A stretch of 64,000 nucleotides of DNA, from contig CANLCT010000002.1 in assembly GCA_947489195.1 (NCBI GenBank), positions 102,726-166,725 on the forward strand, given 5' to 3'. This document shows, in pieces, positions 46,533 to 55,597 of this stretch (the stretch's first letter is position 1; the number at the start of each line of letters is the position of its first letter). The DNA is from an uncultured Aquimarina sp. (GTDB lineage Bacteria > Bacteroidota > Bacteroidia > Flavobacteriales > Flavobacteriaceae). A program made the position numbers and the translations under genes. The notes under the pieces are model-generated. The model saw only the letters and a list, made by a program, of their open reading frames with translations. It did no database searches and had not been told where the DNA came from.

Positions 46533-48112
46533 GTGGTCCTACTAGACCAATTACGTTTCCGACTTCACCACCACCATTGCCTGTCACAAAACCTTGCACA
46601 TGTGGAGGTGGACAGGATGATGATAGACAGAATAGAACGATTATAGAGGCGGAGTTATTGGAAATAGGAGTAACTACAAATAATAATCATGGTTGCCCTG
46701 AAGGATATTTGCCAGTGCCTATACCTGGCACAGAGGAACCAGGAGATTCATTTTGTCCAAGTAATGGTAGTTGTGATAATGCATTTGAAGAATTTGTACA
46801 AGAATTATTAAATAATCCACCACCAGCAGGAGCTAATAAATTTGTTTATGTTAACTATGAAAAAATGGTTGCAGAAGCACTTGAATTTAGTGGTGATGAC
46901 GATGCAATTTTAATTGCAGAACAGTTTAAATTTGCAGCAGCTAGAGAATCTTTTTTAAATTCAGTAGAGCATCACGGTATTACGACAAGTGGTAAAACTA
47001 TTTTACAGATTGGAAAGCCAGTTGATTTAGAGCTGAATAAGCTTACGGAAAGACAGCAACTTGTTGTAGCTAAACAAGCTGCTCAGGTTACAGTTTTATC
47101 AGAAAGTACACCTAACAGTTCATCAAATTTTTGGCCACAAAATAGAGAAGAATGGAGTGCTTACTTAACAGTAATGGCACCACTTTTATTTGAAGTAGGT
47201 ATTGCTTTTGTTCCGGGTTCAGGAGTAATAGATTTATTTAGAAGCATTGAGAGTGGAGATAATGTAGGTGTTGCAGTAGCAGTAGGAGGTTTAGTAGTTG
47301 ATGCAGCTGGAGGTAACACTATTAGAGGGGCTATAAAGGGAGCGCGTATTTATCGTAAGGCAGCTATTATAACAAGTAAATTAGGTAGAGCTACCTTAAA
47401 ACCAGCAGCAAAAGCAGCAAGCAGAGGTTTTAAAATAACTACAAGTGGGCTCAGACTAGTAGTTAAAAAGGGAAATAAAACAATTGCAACTGGTAAAGAA
47501 GTTGTAAAAAGATTTTTAAGGATAAGTGAAAAACTTGAAAATTTACCTAATGCACGTAGGTTAATAGATGATGGAACCGAGCCAAATTTATTAAAACGTA
47601 TTGATGAATTATCAACAACTCGTTTAAATGAATTAGATGATTTGTATAAACCTAATAATTTTAAGTTACCTTCTAATAGACCAAGTAGGAATGGACAAAG
47701 ATTGAATGGTGATTTTACTGTGGAAAGACTTCCTGGAGGTAAATTAACAAGAGTAAGATACAATAAAAATGGATTTCTTAATTTTTTAGAGCATGCAACT
47801 AATCCTAATCATATATTTAAAGTTGATGATTTAAAAGGAACTAGCATAGATTTCTCAAGGGCGAATTCATGGGTAATTAGTAAATTTGGAAGAACTAAAT
47901 TAAGGAGAGTTCCGGGTAGCACAGCCATAGATGTAAAAAATAGCAAAGGTGTTTGGGTTAGACATACATGGCATCATCATGAAGATGGGAAATCTATGAT
48001 ACTTATTCCAAGTATCATACATAATGCGAATCAAGGTGGATTTAGTCACACAGGAGGAAAAGCTATAATAAATAGAGGTTTGAAATGTTTGTTTAATGGC
48101 CCAAGATTATAG
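46490..48112 (+). CDS. C-terminal part of the frameshifted toxin: pre-toxin region and WHH-type HNH nuclease
   Basis: Continuation of the gene at 45912 in the shifted frame; the first possible independent start is a TTG at 46577, which is unconvincing. Order: proline-rich linker; Cys-rich CTCGGGQ and HGCPEGYLPVPIPG; helical region KFVYVNYEKMVAEALEF; two hydrophobic stretches (MAPLLFEVGIAFVPGSG and VGVAVAVGGLVVDAAGG) that look like the pre-toxin region of polymorphic toxins; Lys/Arg-rich segment; and a C-terminal nuclease with RVRYNKNGFLNF, RHTWHHHEDGKSMILIP (W-H-H-H at 47969-47980) and NQGGFSHTGGKA, the HNH/Endo VII WHH signature. The target would be DNA or RNA of a rival cell. Immunity gene follows 17 bases later. 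Confidence 0.82.
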   Translation: MPTPNKPRDPNPGLGGPTRPITFPTSPPPLPVTKPCTCGGGQDDDRQNRTIIEAELLEIGVTTNNNHGCPEGYLPVPIPGTEEPGDSFCPSNGSCDNAFEEFVQELLNNPPPAGANKFVYVNYEKMVAEALEFSGDDDAILIAEQFKFAAARESFLNSVEHHGITTSGKTILQIGKPVDLELNKLTERQQLVVAKQAAQVTVLSESTPNSSSNFWPQNREEWSAYLTVMAPLLFEVGIAFVPGSGVIDLFRSIESGDNVGVAVAVGGLVVDAAGGNTIRGAIKGARIYRKAAIITSKLGRATLKPAAKAASRGFKITTSGLRLVVKKGNKTIATGKEVVKRFLRISEKLENLPNARRLIDDGTEPNLLKRIDELSTTRLNELDDLYKPNNFKLPSNRPSRNGQRLNGDFTVERLPGGKLTRVRYNKNGFLNFLEHATNPNHIFKVDDLKGTSIDFSRANSWVISKFGRTKLRRVPGSTAIDVKNSKGVWVRHTWHHHEDGKSMILIPSIIHNANQGGFSHTGGKAIINRGLKCLFNGPRL

Positions 48113-48129
48113 ATTGAATAAAAGACAAA

Positions 48130-48675
48130 ATGAAAAAGGGACTTGAATTATTAAAAGTAAGGAAAAAGAATTATACAATTGATTTTAATGCTTTGGAAAA
48201 AAAGTACAATATCAAAATTCCTTATCTGTATAAAATTTTTTTAGAAAACTTTTCTGTTGGAGAAAATAGTATTTTATGTCAAATGTTTTATCATCCAGAA
48301 TTTAAAGATGAAAGATACATTAGTTATTTTACTTTTTCGAAGAAACCTGAAATTGATTTTTCAGGGTTTAATTCATTAGAAAATTCAATAATGTATTCAA
48401 AAGAAATTGAAGATACAGATGACATAAAATATTTAACAATTGGTTATTGTTCTGTTGGTGGTATCATGATGGATCTAAATGATGAAACACAAGGGCAAAT
48501 TTATTATTATGAACCAGATGCACACAATAATGCTTATCAGAAAATAGCTGATAATATTTTTGATTTTGTTAGAAATTTGAAAGAGGTTTTTGAATCCGAG
48601 GAATATTTGGATGGAATAAAGTATTCCCAACTTTACAAAAAATGGGGTGAAGATTTTTGGAGAGTCCGAGAATAG
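48130..48675 (+). CDS. SMI1/KNR4 (SUKH) family immunity protein
   Basis: A 181-residue cytosolic protein with the SUKH fold: LEKKYNIKIPYLYKIFLENFS at the start, a middle part with DIKYLTIGYCSVGGIMMDLND, QGQIYYYEPDA and IADNIFDFVRNLKEVF near the end. SUKH proteins neutralise many C-terminal nuclease toxins and lie directly after the toxin gene. Here it lies 17 bases after the WHH nuclease frame and is intact although the toxin is split. Confidence 0.88.
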   Translation: MKKGLELLKVRKKNYTIDFNALEKKYNIKIPYLYKIFLENFSVGENSILCQMFYHPEFKDERYISYFTFSKKPEIDFSGFNSLENSIMYSKEIEDTDDIKYLTIGYCSVGGIMMDLNDETQGQIYYYEPDAHNNAYQKIADNIFDFVRNLKEVFESEEYLDGIKYSQLYKKWGEDFWRVRE

Positions 48676-48706
48676 GTTTAAAGTACACCAATATTGATTA
48701 AGTAGT

Positions 48707-48742
48707 AAAAAAGCTGTAAAGGATGCCCTTTGCAGCTTTTTT
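48707..48742 (+). terminator. Terminator after the immunity gene
   Basis: Stem AAAAAAGCTGTAAAGG pairs with CCTTTGCAGCTTTTTT (one G-T) around a 4-base loop, 32 bases past the stop, ending in T. Confidence 0.8.
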
Positions 48743-48748
48743 ACTTAA

Positions 48749-48856
48749 ATAAGTAGTGGACATGGCTATGGTTTAGCTTTGTTTAAAGTTATAGAAAAAT
48801 ATGCCGATGTATTTAGCTTTACATTTTATCAAATGGGGATTGAAAGTTTGGAATAA
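48749..48856 (+). pseudogene. Possible C-terminal gene remnant after the toxin locus
   Basis: An open stretch of 35 codons without a start codon, beginning after a stop at 48746, reading SSGHGYGLALFKVIEKYAD and then VFSFTFYQMGIESLE before its stop. The composition is coding-like and unlike the AT-rich spacer around it, but I do not recognise the parent family. It may be the tail of a lost gene. Confidence 0.3.
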
Positions 48857-48874
48857 CTAAAAGAAAACACCAGT

Positions 48875-50098
48875 TTACAAAAAAGAATAGCCTATAATAA
48901 CGGAAAAAGCTCTAAAAGAAGTGTCTGTTACCGCAGTTTTATTTAAAAGATTTCTTTCGCTTTGTTGGCGTATTTCTATGCTGTATTTGTCATTAAATTT
49001 ATAACCAAAGCCTAATGCAAAATTAGTCCCAGATATAAGATCATCTCTGATATCTAAGTTGTTTTCAATGCTAAATTGGTAATTCGATTTTAAAGTTAGA
49101 TCAATGATAAACGAAAAATTGACAAACAATTTTGATTGTTCATTTATAAATAAATAATGCCTTAAGCTTAATGGTATTTCGATTGATTGGTAATCAATAC
49201 GGTTAGTGATGTTTAAATTTGAGTTTTCTAATAAACGGTTTCTTGTAGCAGAAAATTCTTGATAAGTAGGCTCTACAGAAACACCCCATTTGTTTTTATT
49301 AAATGGTAAAATATATTCTATTTCAATACCTAATCCAAAGCTAGATTTATTACCAAAGTCCACATTTCTATTTTCAAAAGAAGCATTTTTAATAGAAAAT
49401 GAACTCAGATTGTATCTAGGTCTTAGGTTGATATTAATAAGATCTTTGCGTTGTTTTTTTGTGGAATTAACATAAGTAGTTGGATTACTACATGTGTTAT
49501 AATTATCGAATAGAGAAATTAATTTACTATTAGTGTATAATAGATTTTTAATCGTTTTTAGAGTTATAGAGCTGCAAGTTAAACTATTCAAAAGCTGCTG
49601 TTTGTATTGAAGGTTATCGGCAACTTTATTATCTTTTGTTAGGTATTTTTTTGAAACTAATGCTTCTATTTCATTGGAAGATTGTTTTTTTATAAAAAAT
49701 CTTTTAACATTTGTATCTTCATAAACATATAGTGAAGCCTCACCTTCAACCAAAGTCTTTAAAAAAACCACTTTTTTAACAAAAATTGGAGTTCTTTTTG
49801 CACTTAAGTTGCTGATATTATCGCTAGACATATCAATTTTAATAGGGCTACGGAGGTATTTTAAGGAACTATTAATGCCAAATTCTTTAACATTACTTAA
49901 AGTATTGGTTTGAATAGCTCCATCCTCGGTTAATTTAAATAAGAATTTATTGGGATTGTTTTTCCACTCAATATTCTTTATAAAGCAATCTACCTTATGG
50001 TTTGAATTATCAATATAATATCCTTTTTCAAATAGAATTTGTGCAAAGCAGTTCGAGCTTAAAATAGTAGTAAGTAGTACTAATAATTTTTGTTTCAT
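48875..50098 (-). CDS. Outer-membrane beta-barrel protein (PorT-like barrel)
   Basis: A 407-residue exported protein (signal peptide ending SSNCFAQ). Residues about 20-190 form a soluble region seen in many flavobacterial proteins (FEKGYYIDNSNHKVDCFIKN, KYLRSPIKID, and a conserved YVYEDTNVKRFFI). Residues about 230-407 alternate as strands and end in a barrel-like aromatic strand, FRAFSVIIGYSFL, with GLGIEIEYILPFNKNKWG and FVNFSFIIDL on the way. No known ligand. Stands alone with no clear terminator. Confidence 0.72.
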   Translation of the reverse strand: MKQKLLVLLTTILSSNCFAQILFEKGYYIDNSNHKVDCFIKNIEWKNNPNKFLFKLTEDGAIQTNTLSNVKEFGINSSLKYLRSPIKIDMSSDNISNLSAKRTPIFVKKVVFLKTLVEGEASLYVYEDTNVKRFFIKKQSSNEIEALVSKKYLTKDNKVADNLQYKQQLLNSLTCSSITLKTIKNLLYTNSKLISLFDNYNTCSNPTTYVNSTKKQRKDLININLRPRYNLSSFSIKNASFENRNVDFGNKSSFGLGIEIEYILPFNKNKWGVSVEPTYQEFSATRNRLLENSNLNITNRIDYQSIEIPLSLRHYLFINEQSKLFVNFSFIIDLTLKSNYQFSIENNLDIRDDLISGTNFALGFGYKFNDKYSIEIRQQSERNLLNKTAVTDTSFRAFSVIIGYSFL

Positions 50099-50170
50099 TA
50101 TGTTTTGTTGCCTATTTAGTTGGTATTGTGAAGATATATAAAATAGTGAGATAGAAAAACCAATTAGAAC

Positions 50171-50204
50171 AAAAAAGAAGTCCCTGTATAGAGACTTCTT
50201 TTTT
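50171..50204 (-). terminator. Terminator of the M13 peptidase gene
   Basis: Stem AAAAAAGAAGTC pairs with GACTTCTTTTTT around a 10-base loop that can extend the pairing; 27 bases past the stop at 50231. Confidence 0.78.
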
Positions 50205-50230
50205 TAGTGAGTTGCTAATAATTTTGTTTT

Positions 50231-52303
50231 TTACCAGATCCTAACTCGATCTTCGGGTTTTAAATACATAGCGTCATTTTTGGTAATATCAAATGCCTTA
50301 TAAAAAGCATCTACATTTTTTAAAGGTTGTGTTGCACGAATAATTCCTGGCGAGTGTGGGTCGGTTTTTATTTGAGTACGTAAAGCCTCATCCCTAGTTA
50401 AGGTACGCCATACGGTAGTCCAACTAATAAAAAAGCGTTGTTCGGGTGTAAAACCATCAATTTTACCTGGTCTGCCGTGTTCTTTAAAAAATAGTTGTAA
50501 ACCATCATAGGCGCCGAGTACACCACCTAAGTCTCCAATATTTTCACCTAAGGTAAACTTTCCATTAACAGGTAGGCTATCTAAAACTTCAATAGCACTG
50601 TACTGTTCTGCTAATTTATTTCCACGTTTATTAAATTGCTCTAAATCTTGATCGCTCCACCAGTTTTTTAGGTTGCCATCGGCATCAAAACGCGCACCGC
50701 TATCATCAAAAGCATGTGATATTTCGTGTCCAATTACAGCACCAATTCCTCCGTAATTAACAGCTTCATCAGCTAAATAATCGTAAAAAGGAGGTTGTAA
50801 AATGGCAGCAGGAAAAACAATTTCATTATGCAACGGGTGGAAATAGGCATTTACAACTTGCGGAGCCATACCCCATTTACTTTTATCTACAGGCTTTCCG
50901 ATTTCGGCAATATTTTTTTTCTTTTTCCATTCTCTAATAGCAATACGATTGCTAAAGTATCCATCCTTTTGGGTTAAATTAAGTTTAGAATAATCTTCCC
51001 ATTTATCTGGGTAAGCAATTTTAACAGTAAGTTTATTAAGTTTATGAATGGCATTTATTTTAGTACTGTCGCTCATCCATTCTAGTTTTTCAATTCTATT
51101 TTTAAAAGCTTCAATGACATTTGAAATCATTTTTTCGGCCTTAATTTTAGCTTCAGGCGGAAATTTTTTATCCACATATAGTTTTCCTAAGGCTTCACCC
51201 AACGATCCGTTAATGGTAGCTAAAGCGCGCTCCTCTACATCGCGTTGTTTTTTAGTGCCTCTTAAATAATTACTGTAAAACAACCAATTCGCTTTTTCAA
51301 TTTCTTTAGAAAGTAAACCGGTACTGCTATTAAAAGTATCCCATTTGACTAAGGTTTTAATATCTTCAATAGGGGTATTGGCTAGTATTTCGTTTAATTT
51401 TTTTAAGTATTTAGGTTGTGTAACCGTTAGGGTGTCTGTAGTTTTTGGAACGCCATTTTCTGCAAGAAATTTTTCAATATTAATGGCAGGTATTAACTCT
51501 TGAATCTGGCTAACAGGCATTGGGTTATTTAGCTTTCGCGTATCTCGGCGCTCTACCTTAGTAAGTCTTGGTTCGGCTAATAGCGTTTCTAAATCAAGTA
51601 TTTTTTTAGCGGCTTTTTCAGCATCTTGTTTGCTATCGCCTAATTTTTGGAGCATACTAGCTATATGCTCTCGATATTTTAGACGAATTTCTTTAGATTT
51701 TTCGTCTTGCTCCGTGTAATAATCACGATCTGGAAGCCCTAATCCATTGGGGCCAATATACGCAGTATTAGTGGAGCTGTCATTTAAATCGGCAAAAGCA
51801 GAAACATCCATAAAAGGCGTGGTAATTACAGCACTTTTACTTATTAATGTTTGTAATTCGGTTATTGAAGTTACTTTGGCAAGTTCATCTAAACTGGGTT
51901 GTAAAGGTGATAACCCAAGTTTATTACGCGAAATAGAATCCAATTCATTATAAAATAAAGACAAAGCCTTTGCTTGATCTGTACCAGCAGCGTATGTGTT
52001 ATTTTTTTTAGCTTCGTTAATAATTTCTAATACATCTTTGTCTGTAGCTTTTCTTAAAATGCCAAAACCTCCCCAACGAGATCTGTCATCTGGGATTTTA
52101 GTGTTCTTTTCCCAATTTCCATTTACATACTTGTAAAAATCATCTTTAGGATTTACACTGGTATCCATATTATCAAGAATTAACCCATGGGCAGCAATTG
52201 GATAAGTATTGGGTTTGTCAAGAATATTTTTTTGCTGACTATATGCTGTAGAAATTAATGAGCAAGTAAAAATAAAAGCTGTTTTTTTTAAATTTTTTTT
52301 CAT
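50231..52303 (-). CDS. M13 family metallopeptidase (neprilysin/PepO type)
   Basis: A 690-residue exported zinc endopeptidase (signal ending TAYSQQK). Seen: MDTSVNPKDDFYKYVNGNWE at the N-terminus; substrate motif NAYFHPLHNEIVFPAAILQPPF; zinc site H526-E-I-S-H530 in GAVIGHEISHAFDDSGARF; the third ligand segment ENIGDLGGVLGAYDG; and the C-terminal DPHSPGIIRATQPLKNVDAFYKAF and NDAMYLKPEDRVRIW. All catalytic elements are present. It cleaves small peptides in the periplasm or outside. Promoter element at 52344-52351. Confidence 0.96.
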   Translation of the reverse strand: MKKNLKKTAFIFTCSLISTAYSQQKNILDKPNTYPIAAHGLILDNMDTSVNPKDDFYKYVNGNWEKNTKIPDDRSRWGGFGILRKATDKDVLEIINEAKKNNTYAAGTDQAKALSLFYNELDSISRNKLGLSPLQPSLDELAKVTSITELQTLISKSAVITTPFMDVSAFADLNDSSTNTAYIGPNGLGLPDRDYYTEQDEKSKEIRLKYREHIASMLQKLGDSKQDAEKAAKKILDLETLLAEPRLTKVERRDTRKLNNPMPVSQIQELIPAINIEKFLAENGVPKTTDTLTVTQPKYLKKLNEILANTPIEDIKTLVKWDTFNSSTGLLSKEIEKANWLFYSNYLRGTKKQRDVEERALATINGSLGEALGKLYVDKKFPPEAKIKAEKMISNVIEAFKNRIEKLEWMSDSTKINAIHKLNKLTVKIAYPDKWEDYSKLNLTQKDGYFSNRIAIREWKKKKNIAEIGKPVDKSKWGMAPQVVNAYFHPLHNEIVFPAAILQPPFYDYLADEAVNYGGIGAVIGHEISHAFDDSGARFDADGNLKNWWSDQDLEQFNKRGNKLAEQYSAIEVLDSLPVNGKFTLGENIGDLGGVLGAYDGLQLFFKEHGRPGKIDGFTPEQRFFISWTTVWRTLTRDEALRTQIKTDPHSPGIIRATQPLKNVDAFYKAFDITKNDAMYLKPEDRVRIW

Positions 52304-52343
52304 GTGTATATTATAAACGTTGGTATGTAAGTGTGTAGTCTTA

Positions 52344-52351
52344 CAAAAATA
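52344..52351 (-). promoter_or_regulatory. -7 element before the M13 peptidase gene
   Basis: TATTTTTG on the minus strand fits TAnnTTTG, about 40 bases before the ATG at 52303. A CAA (TTG) lies further than the usual -33 distance. Confidence 0.35.
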
Positions 52352-52472
52352 CTTAATTATTAATGTTTTTAAATGTATTTAACAAGTTGGTTTAGATGAG
52401 TTTTGCTTTTTTTATGAATTTTATTTTTTTGTACTTATTTTTTTGTTTTTTACTAATTATGAACATTGGAAT

Positions 52473-55283
52473 TTAATGGATTATTAATTTTTTTTCTATT
52501 TTATTTCCTTGCGAATCTTTAATTATGGCAATGTAATGGCCTGGAGCTAGATTCAAATTAAAATTATTGATGCCCGAAAACAATTTTTTTTGATTTAGTA
52601 GTTTTCCATTCATATCAAAAAGAGACCAAGTATTTTGTGTATTTGTGCTTACAAAAAGGGGCGTATTATTTTTTAAAGGATTAGGGTAAATACTAAAAGG
52701 AATTTCGGGGGTTTTTGTAGTTATAATTTCAGATTCTATAATTGTTCCATCATTTAGACGTATTTGAAAAAAGAAATCGTCGTCATTGATCACCTCTTTA
52801 TTTAATAAAAAATCTTCTACCAGATCTGTAGCAAAAGAAGTCCGCGATTCAATTAGAACAGGTTGATCGGTGTTTTTGAATAATGAGATATTTTGAATGT
52901 TGTATAGGCTGTTTAATTCAGCGCTAATTGTTCCAGTATCATTTGTCTGGTTTTTTAAAAAAAGTAAATTTTCGAAGTAGCATTTTTTCTCAAAATTATT
53001 GGTATCAAGGGTGTTTGTTCGAGTTAAACTTTTATTAGTGGACAAATAGGGAAGTACATATAGTAAATTGGAATGGCTTTGTTTGTTTAAAATGCTTAAA
53101 GTGTCTTTTGTTTTTGAAATTAATTTTGAGATTCCAGTTTTTTTATCAATTTCATAAACTTCGTAAAAATCGATAGCTTCATTTTTTGTCCACTTGAGTT
53201 CTAAATTTTCATCGCAGTTGAAACCTAAATTTAAGGGAATCTGTGGAGCTATTTCAAAAGGTTCTGTACTAAAAATAAGTTGAGGATCATTGTCTATTTT
53301 TATTCTTATTCGTGCATTTTTTGTAGTAATTTTCGGGGGAGTCCATTCGTAAAAAAAAGTATTTAGCGTAGTGTTTTCTGCTATGGTTATCCAGTCATTA
53401 ACATTAAAATAATCAATTTCAATGTTACCTGTTGTTTCTTTTTCAAAGGAACTATTCCATCGTAAAAAGTGAGTGTTAGCATTTATAGGAGTTATGTGGG
53501 TATTAGCTGTGGGAGATACCCACTCAAATGTGTCTTTTAATTTATAGTCGTATACTAAAGCATAGTTTTGCGAGCTTGTGACTAATGAGTTTGCTCTTAC
53601 TTGAATCGTATAAGTATTAGCAATATCGTGTTGTATTGTAATTTGTTCAACTGGGTTTAAATGGTCTTCAGCGTTAATTAATTCGTATTTTTCTGCATTT
53701 GCTGAGGGAATTAGTATTTTAGGTAAAATAGTTTGATCAGTATGAATAAGTTTAAGGTCTAGATCATTTTTTAATAGCATATTATCATTCGGGTTAGCCG
53801 CAACATCATTCCAAACTAACATTACTTTTAATTGGTCTGCATTTTCGGGAATATCGATATGAATAGTTGAAGTTTGGTTGCTTTCAATTTCATTTAAATA
53901 GTACTGATTTTTTTTCAGCATTTGCAAACTTCGCAAAGCGTTTACATTACCAAATCCAGCTTTGTGGTCAATACCAGGAGCTCCAATATCATCGGCACCA
54001 TTTAACAATAGTGCTTTAATTAAATAGTTTGGAGGCATTGTTTTTTCTTTTGTAAAATAGTATTGTTGCAACTGCAAGGCGATACCCGAAACTAATGCCG
54101 CGGCATTAGAAGTCCCTACACTACTGTAAGCTACAATTTCTGGTTTTATGCGGCCGTCAAAAGTAGGACCTTTAGAAGATTGACTTAATATTTGATTTGT
54201 ATTATTGGTGGCACCTACAATAATATTGTTTTTAGCAGTTTTAAAATTTCCAGTCAAATTTGATACACCATTATTTTCAGAGCCAGAGTTGCCAGATGAA
54301 AAAATATGAACTAATTCTGGGTTTTGGTAAATAGTAGTATCGTACTCGGCAGCAAGTAATCCATAAAAATTTTCAACTTTAGTGCCATATGAGTGATTTT
54401 GAAGATACACTTGTTGTTCTTTTAATATATCAACAGGGTCTGGCATCAGGTTTTTGAAATTTGTCGAAAAAATATGAGCTTTTGGAGTTACTCCCAAAGC
54501 ATGTGGGCCACTTACTCCTTTACCTGCAATAATACTGGCCATAACAGTAGCGTGTAAATCTTCGGTAGTAGCAGTTAAATTGGAGCTGCTTACTTTGTTT
54601 CCAACATCAAGATCGTCAGAAAATGGTTTATTATCTTTTATACCCACATTAAAATCGGTGCCATCCAATTCGGGATATTTTTGTGAAACATTAATTATAG
54701 CATTTACAGCATGATTGTAATCGGTAATCAAGGTTTCTTGGGTTGGAGTAAAACTTTCGTCACTTACATAGGATACATAGGACAAAGGAAGTATTAACTC
54801 CTTAATTTTTTTTGGAGTTGTATTTATTTGAATATAATTATCAAATAGAGTGCTAAATTTTATTTTGTGCCTATTTAATAAAGGAGTAATTTTTTTAGTA
54901 TCACTTAATTTAATAGTGTAAATGTTTTTTTTTGAATTTTTAATTGATTTTGCTCCTTTGTTAAAACGATTTAATTTCCAAAGGGTATTGGCAAGGTCAA
55001 ATTTTAAATAGCTAAGCTGTTCTAAGTCATTATATGTAGCATAAACTATACAATGTTTGCTGTCTAAAGTGCGAACAATATGGATATTACTTTTTTTAAG
55101 TTCATTTAAATTATGAGCACTAAAAATTTCAATTAAATAGTGATTCAATTCGGCTTTTGAAGCTGTACTAATAGGAGTAGTTTTTTTGAGTACATTTTGA
55201 TCAATATATTGTTCCCAATGTATTGTTTGAGAAAAACTATATAAGCTTCCAAAAAAGAATAAAATGAGACAACTTTTAAGCAT
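52473..55283 (-). CDS. S8 subtilisin-like serine protease with T9SS C-terminal sorting signal
   Basis: A 936-residue secreted protease. Signal peptide at residues 1-18, a propeptide region to about 200, then the catalytic domain: Asp217 in VGIKDNKPF, His244 in EDLHATVMASIIAG, oxyanion Asn332 in SSGNSGSENNG, and Ser392 in VGTSNAAALVSGIA. The residue after the catalytic Asp and the His differ from the standard VIDTG and HGTH, but the triad is complete. A beta domain at about 470-560, a fibronectin-like part, and the C-terminal domain from about 860 (FSIYPNPLKNNTPLFV to GHYIAIIKDSQGNKIEKKLIIH), which is a type A T9SS sorting signal, follow. It should reach the cell surface or medium. Confidence 0.93.
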   Translation of the reverse strand: MLKSCLILFFFGSLYSFSQTIHWEQYIDQNVLKKTTPISTASKAELNHYLIEIFSAHNLNELKKSNIHIVRTLDSKHCIVYATYNDLEQLSYLKFDLANTLWKLNRFNKGAKSIKNSKKNIYTIKLSDTKKITPLLNRHKIKFSTLFDNYIQINTTPKKIKELILPLSYVSYVSDESFTPTQETLITDYNHAVNAIINVSQKYPELDGTDFNVGIKDNKPFSDDLDVGNKVSSSNLTATTEDLHATVMASIIAGKGVSGPHALGVTPKAHIFSTNFKNLMPDPVDILKEQQVYLQNHSYGTKVENFYGLLAAEYDTTIYQNPELVHIFSSGNSGSENNGVSNLTGNFKTAKNNIIVGATNNTNQILSQSSKGPTFDGRIKPEIVAYSSVGTSNAAALVSGIALQLQQYYFTKEKTMPPNYLIKALLLNGADDIGAPGIDHKAGFGNVNALRSLQMLKKNQYYLNEIESNQTSTIHIDIPENADQLKVMLVWNDVAANPNDNMLLKNDLDLKLIHTDQTILPKILIPSANAEKYELINAEDHLNPVEQITIQHDIANTYTIQVRANSLVTSSQNYALVYDYKLKDTFEWVSPTANTHITPINANTHFLRWNSSFEKETTGNIEIDYFNVNDWITIAENTTLNTFFYEWTPPKITTKNARIRIKIDNDPQLIFSTEPFEIAPQIPLNLGFNCDENLELKWTKNEAIDFYEVYEIDKKTGISKLISKTKDTLSILNKQSHSNLLYVLPYLSTNKSLTRTNTLDTNNFEKKCYFENLLFLKNQTNDTGTISAELNSLYNIQNISLFKNTDQPVLIESRTSFATDLVEDFLLNKEVINDDDFFFQIRLNDGTIIESEIITTKTPEIPFSIYPNPLKNNTPLFVSTNTQNTWSLFDMNGKLLNQKKLFSGINNFNLNLAPGHYIAIIKDSQGNKIEKKLIIH

Positions 55284-55597
55284 ATAGTCTTTTTTTGTGT
55301 TGATAAAATTAAGGTATTAAGTTTAATTTCTCTTAAAAATGATAAATTTTGAGTCAATTTAAACTTTTAATAGTATTTTTTAGTCAAAATTAATTATTAA
55401 ATAGCTTTTTAAAATTCATTAAAATTTTATTTTTTTTAAATTTTATCATAAAATTATCATAAAAAAAATATGATTGATAAAAAATAATAGGATTTAAAAA
55501 ATTTATGGTTTGAAATATTACCAAAGTGTTAATCTATTGTAATTTAGCACCACTAGCGCTAGACACACAATGTTTACTAATTAATTATTTGTTTATT
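55284..55597. other. Divergent promoter region between the S8 and HEIGH proteases
   Basis: About 310 very AT-rich bases between two oppositely transcribed protease genes. Neither side shows a perfect TAnnTTTG; TAATTTAG at about 55540 is the closest on the plus strand. A 10-base palindrome CTAGCGCTAG lies near 55552. No gene. Confidence 0.4.

Noticed and set aside
46470..46540. Programmed ribosomal frameshift in the toxin linker
   Set aside because: No X-XXY-YYZ or A6/T6 slippery site and no downstream hairpin at the junction; a one-base loss explains it better.
55526..55597. GTG start 24 codons upstream for the HEIGH protease
   Set aside because: It would bury the lipoprotein signal peptide; the ATG at 55598 gives a standard SPII signal.
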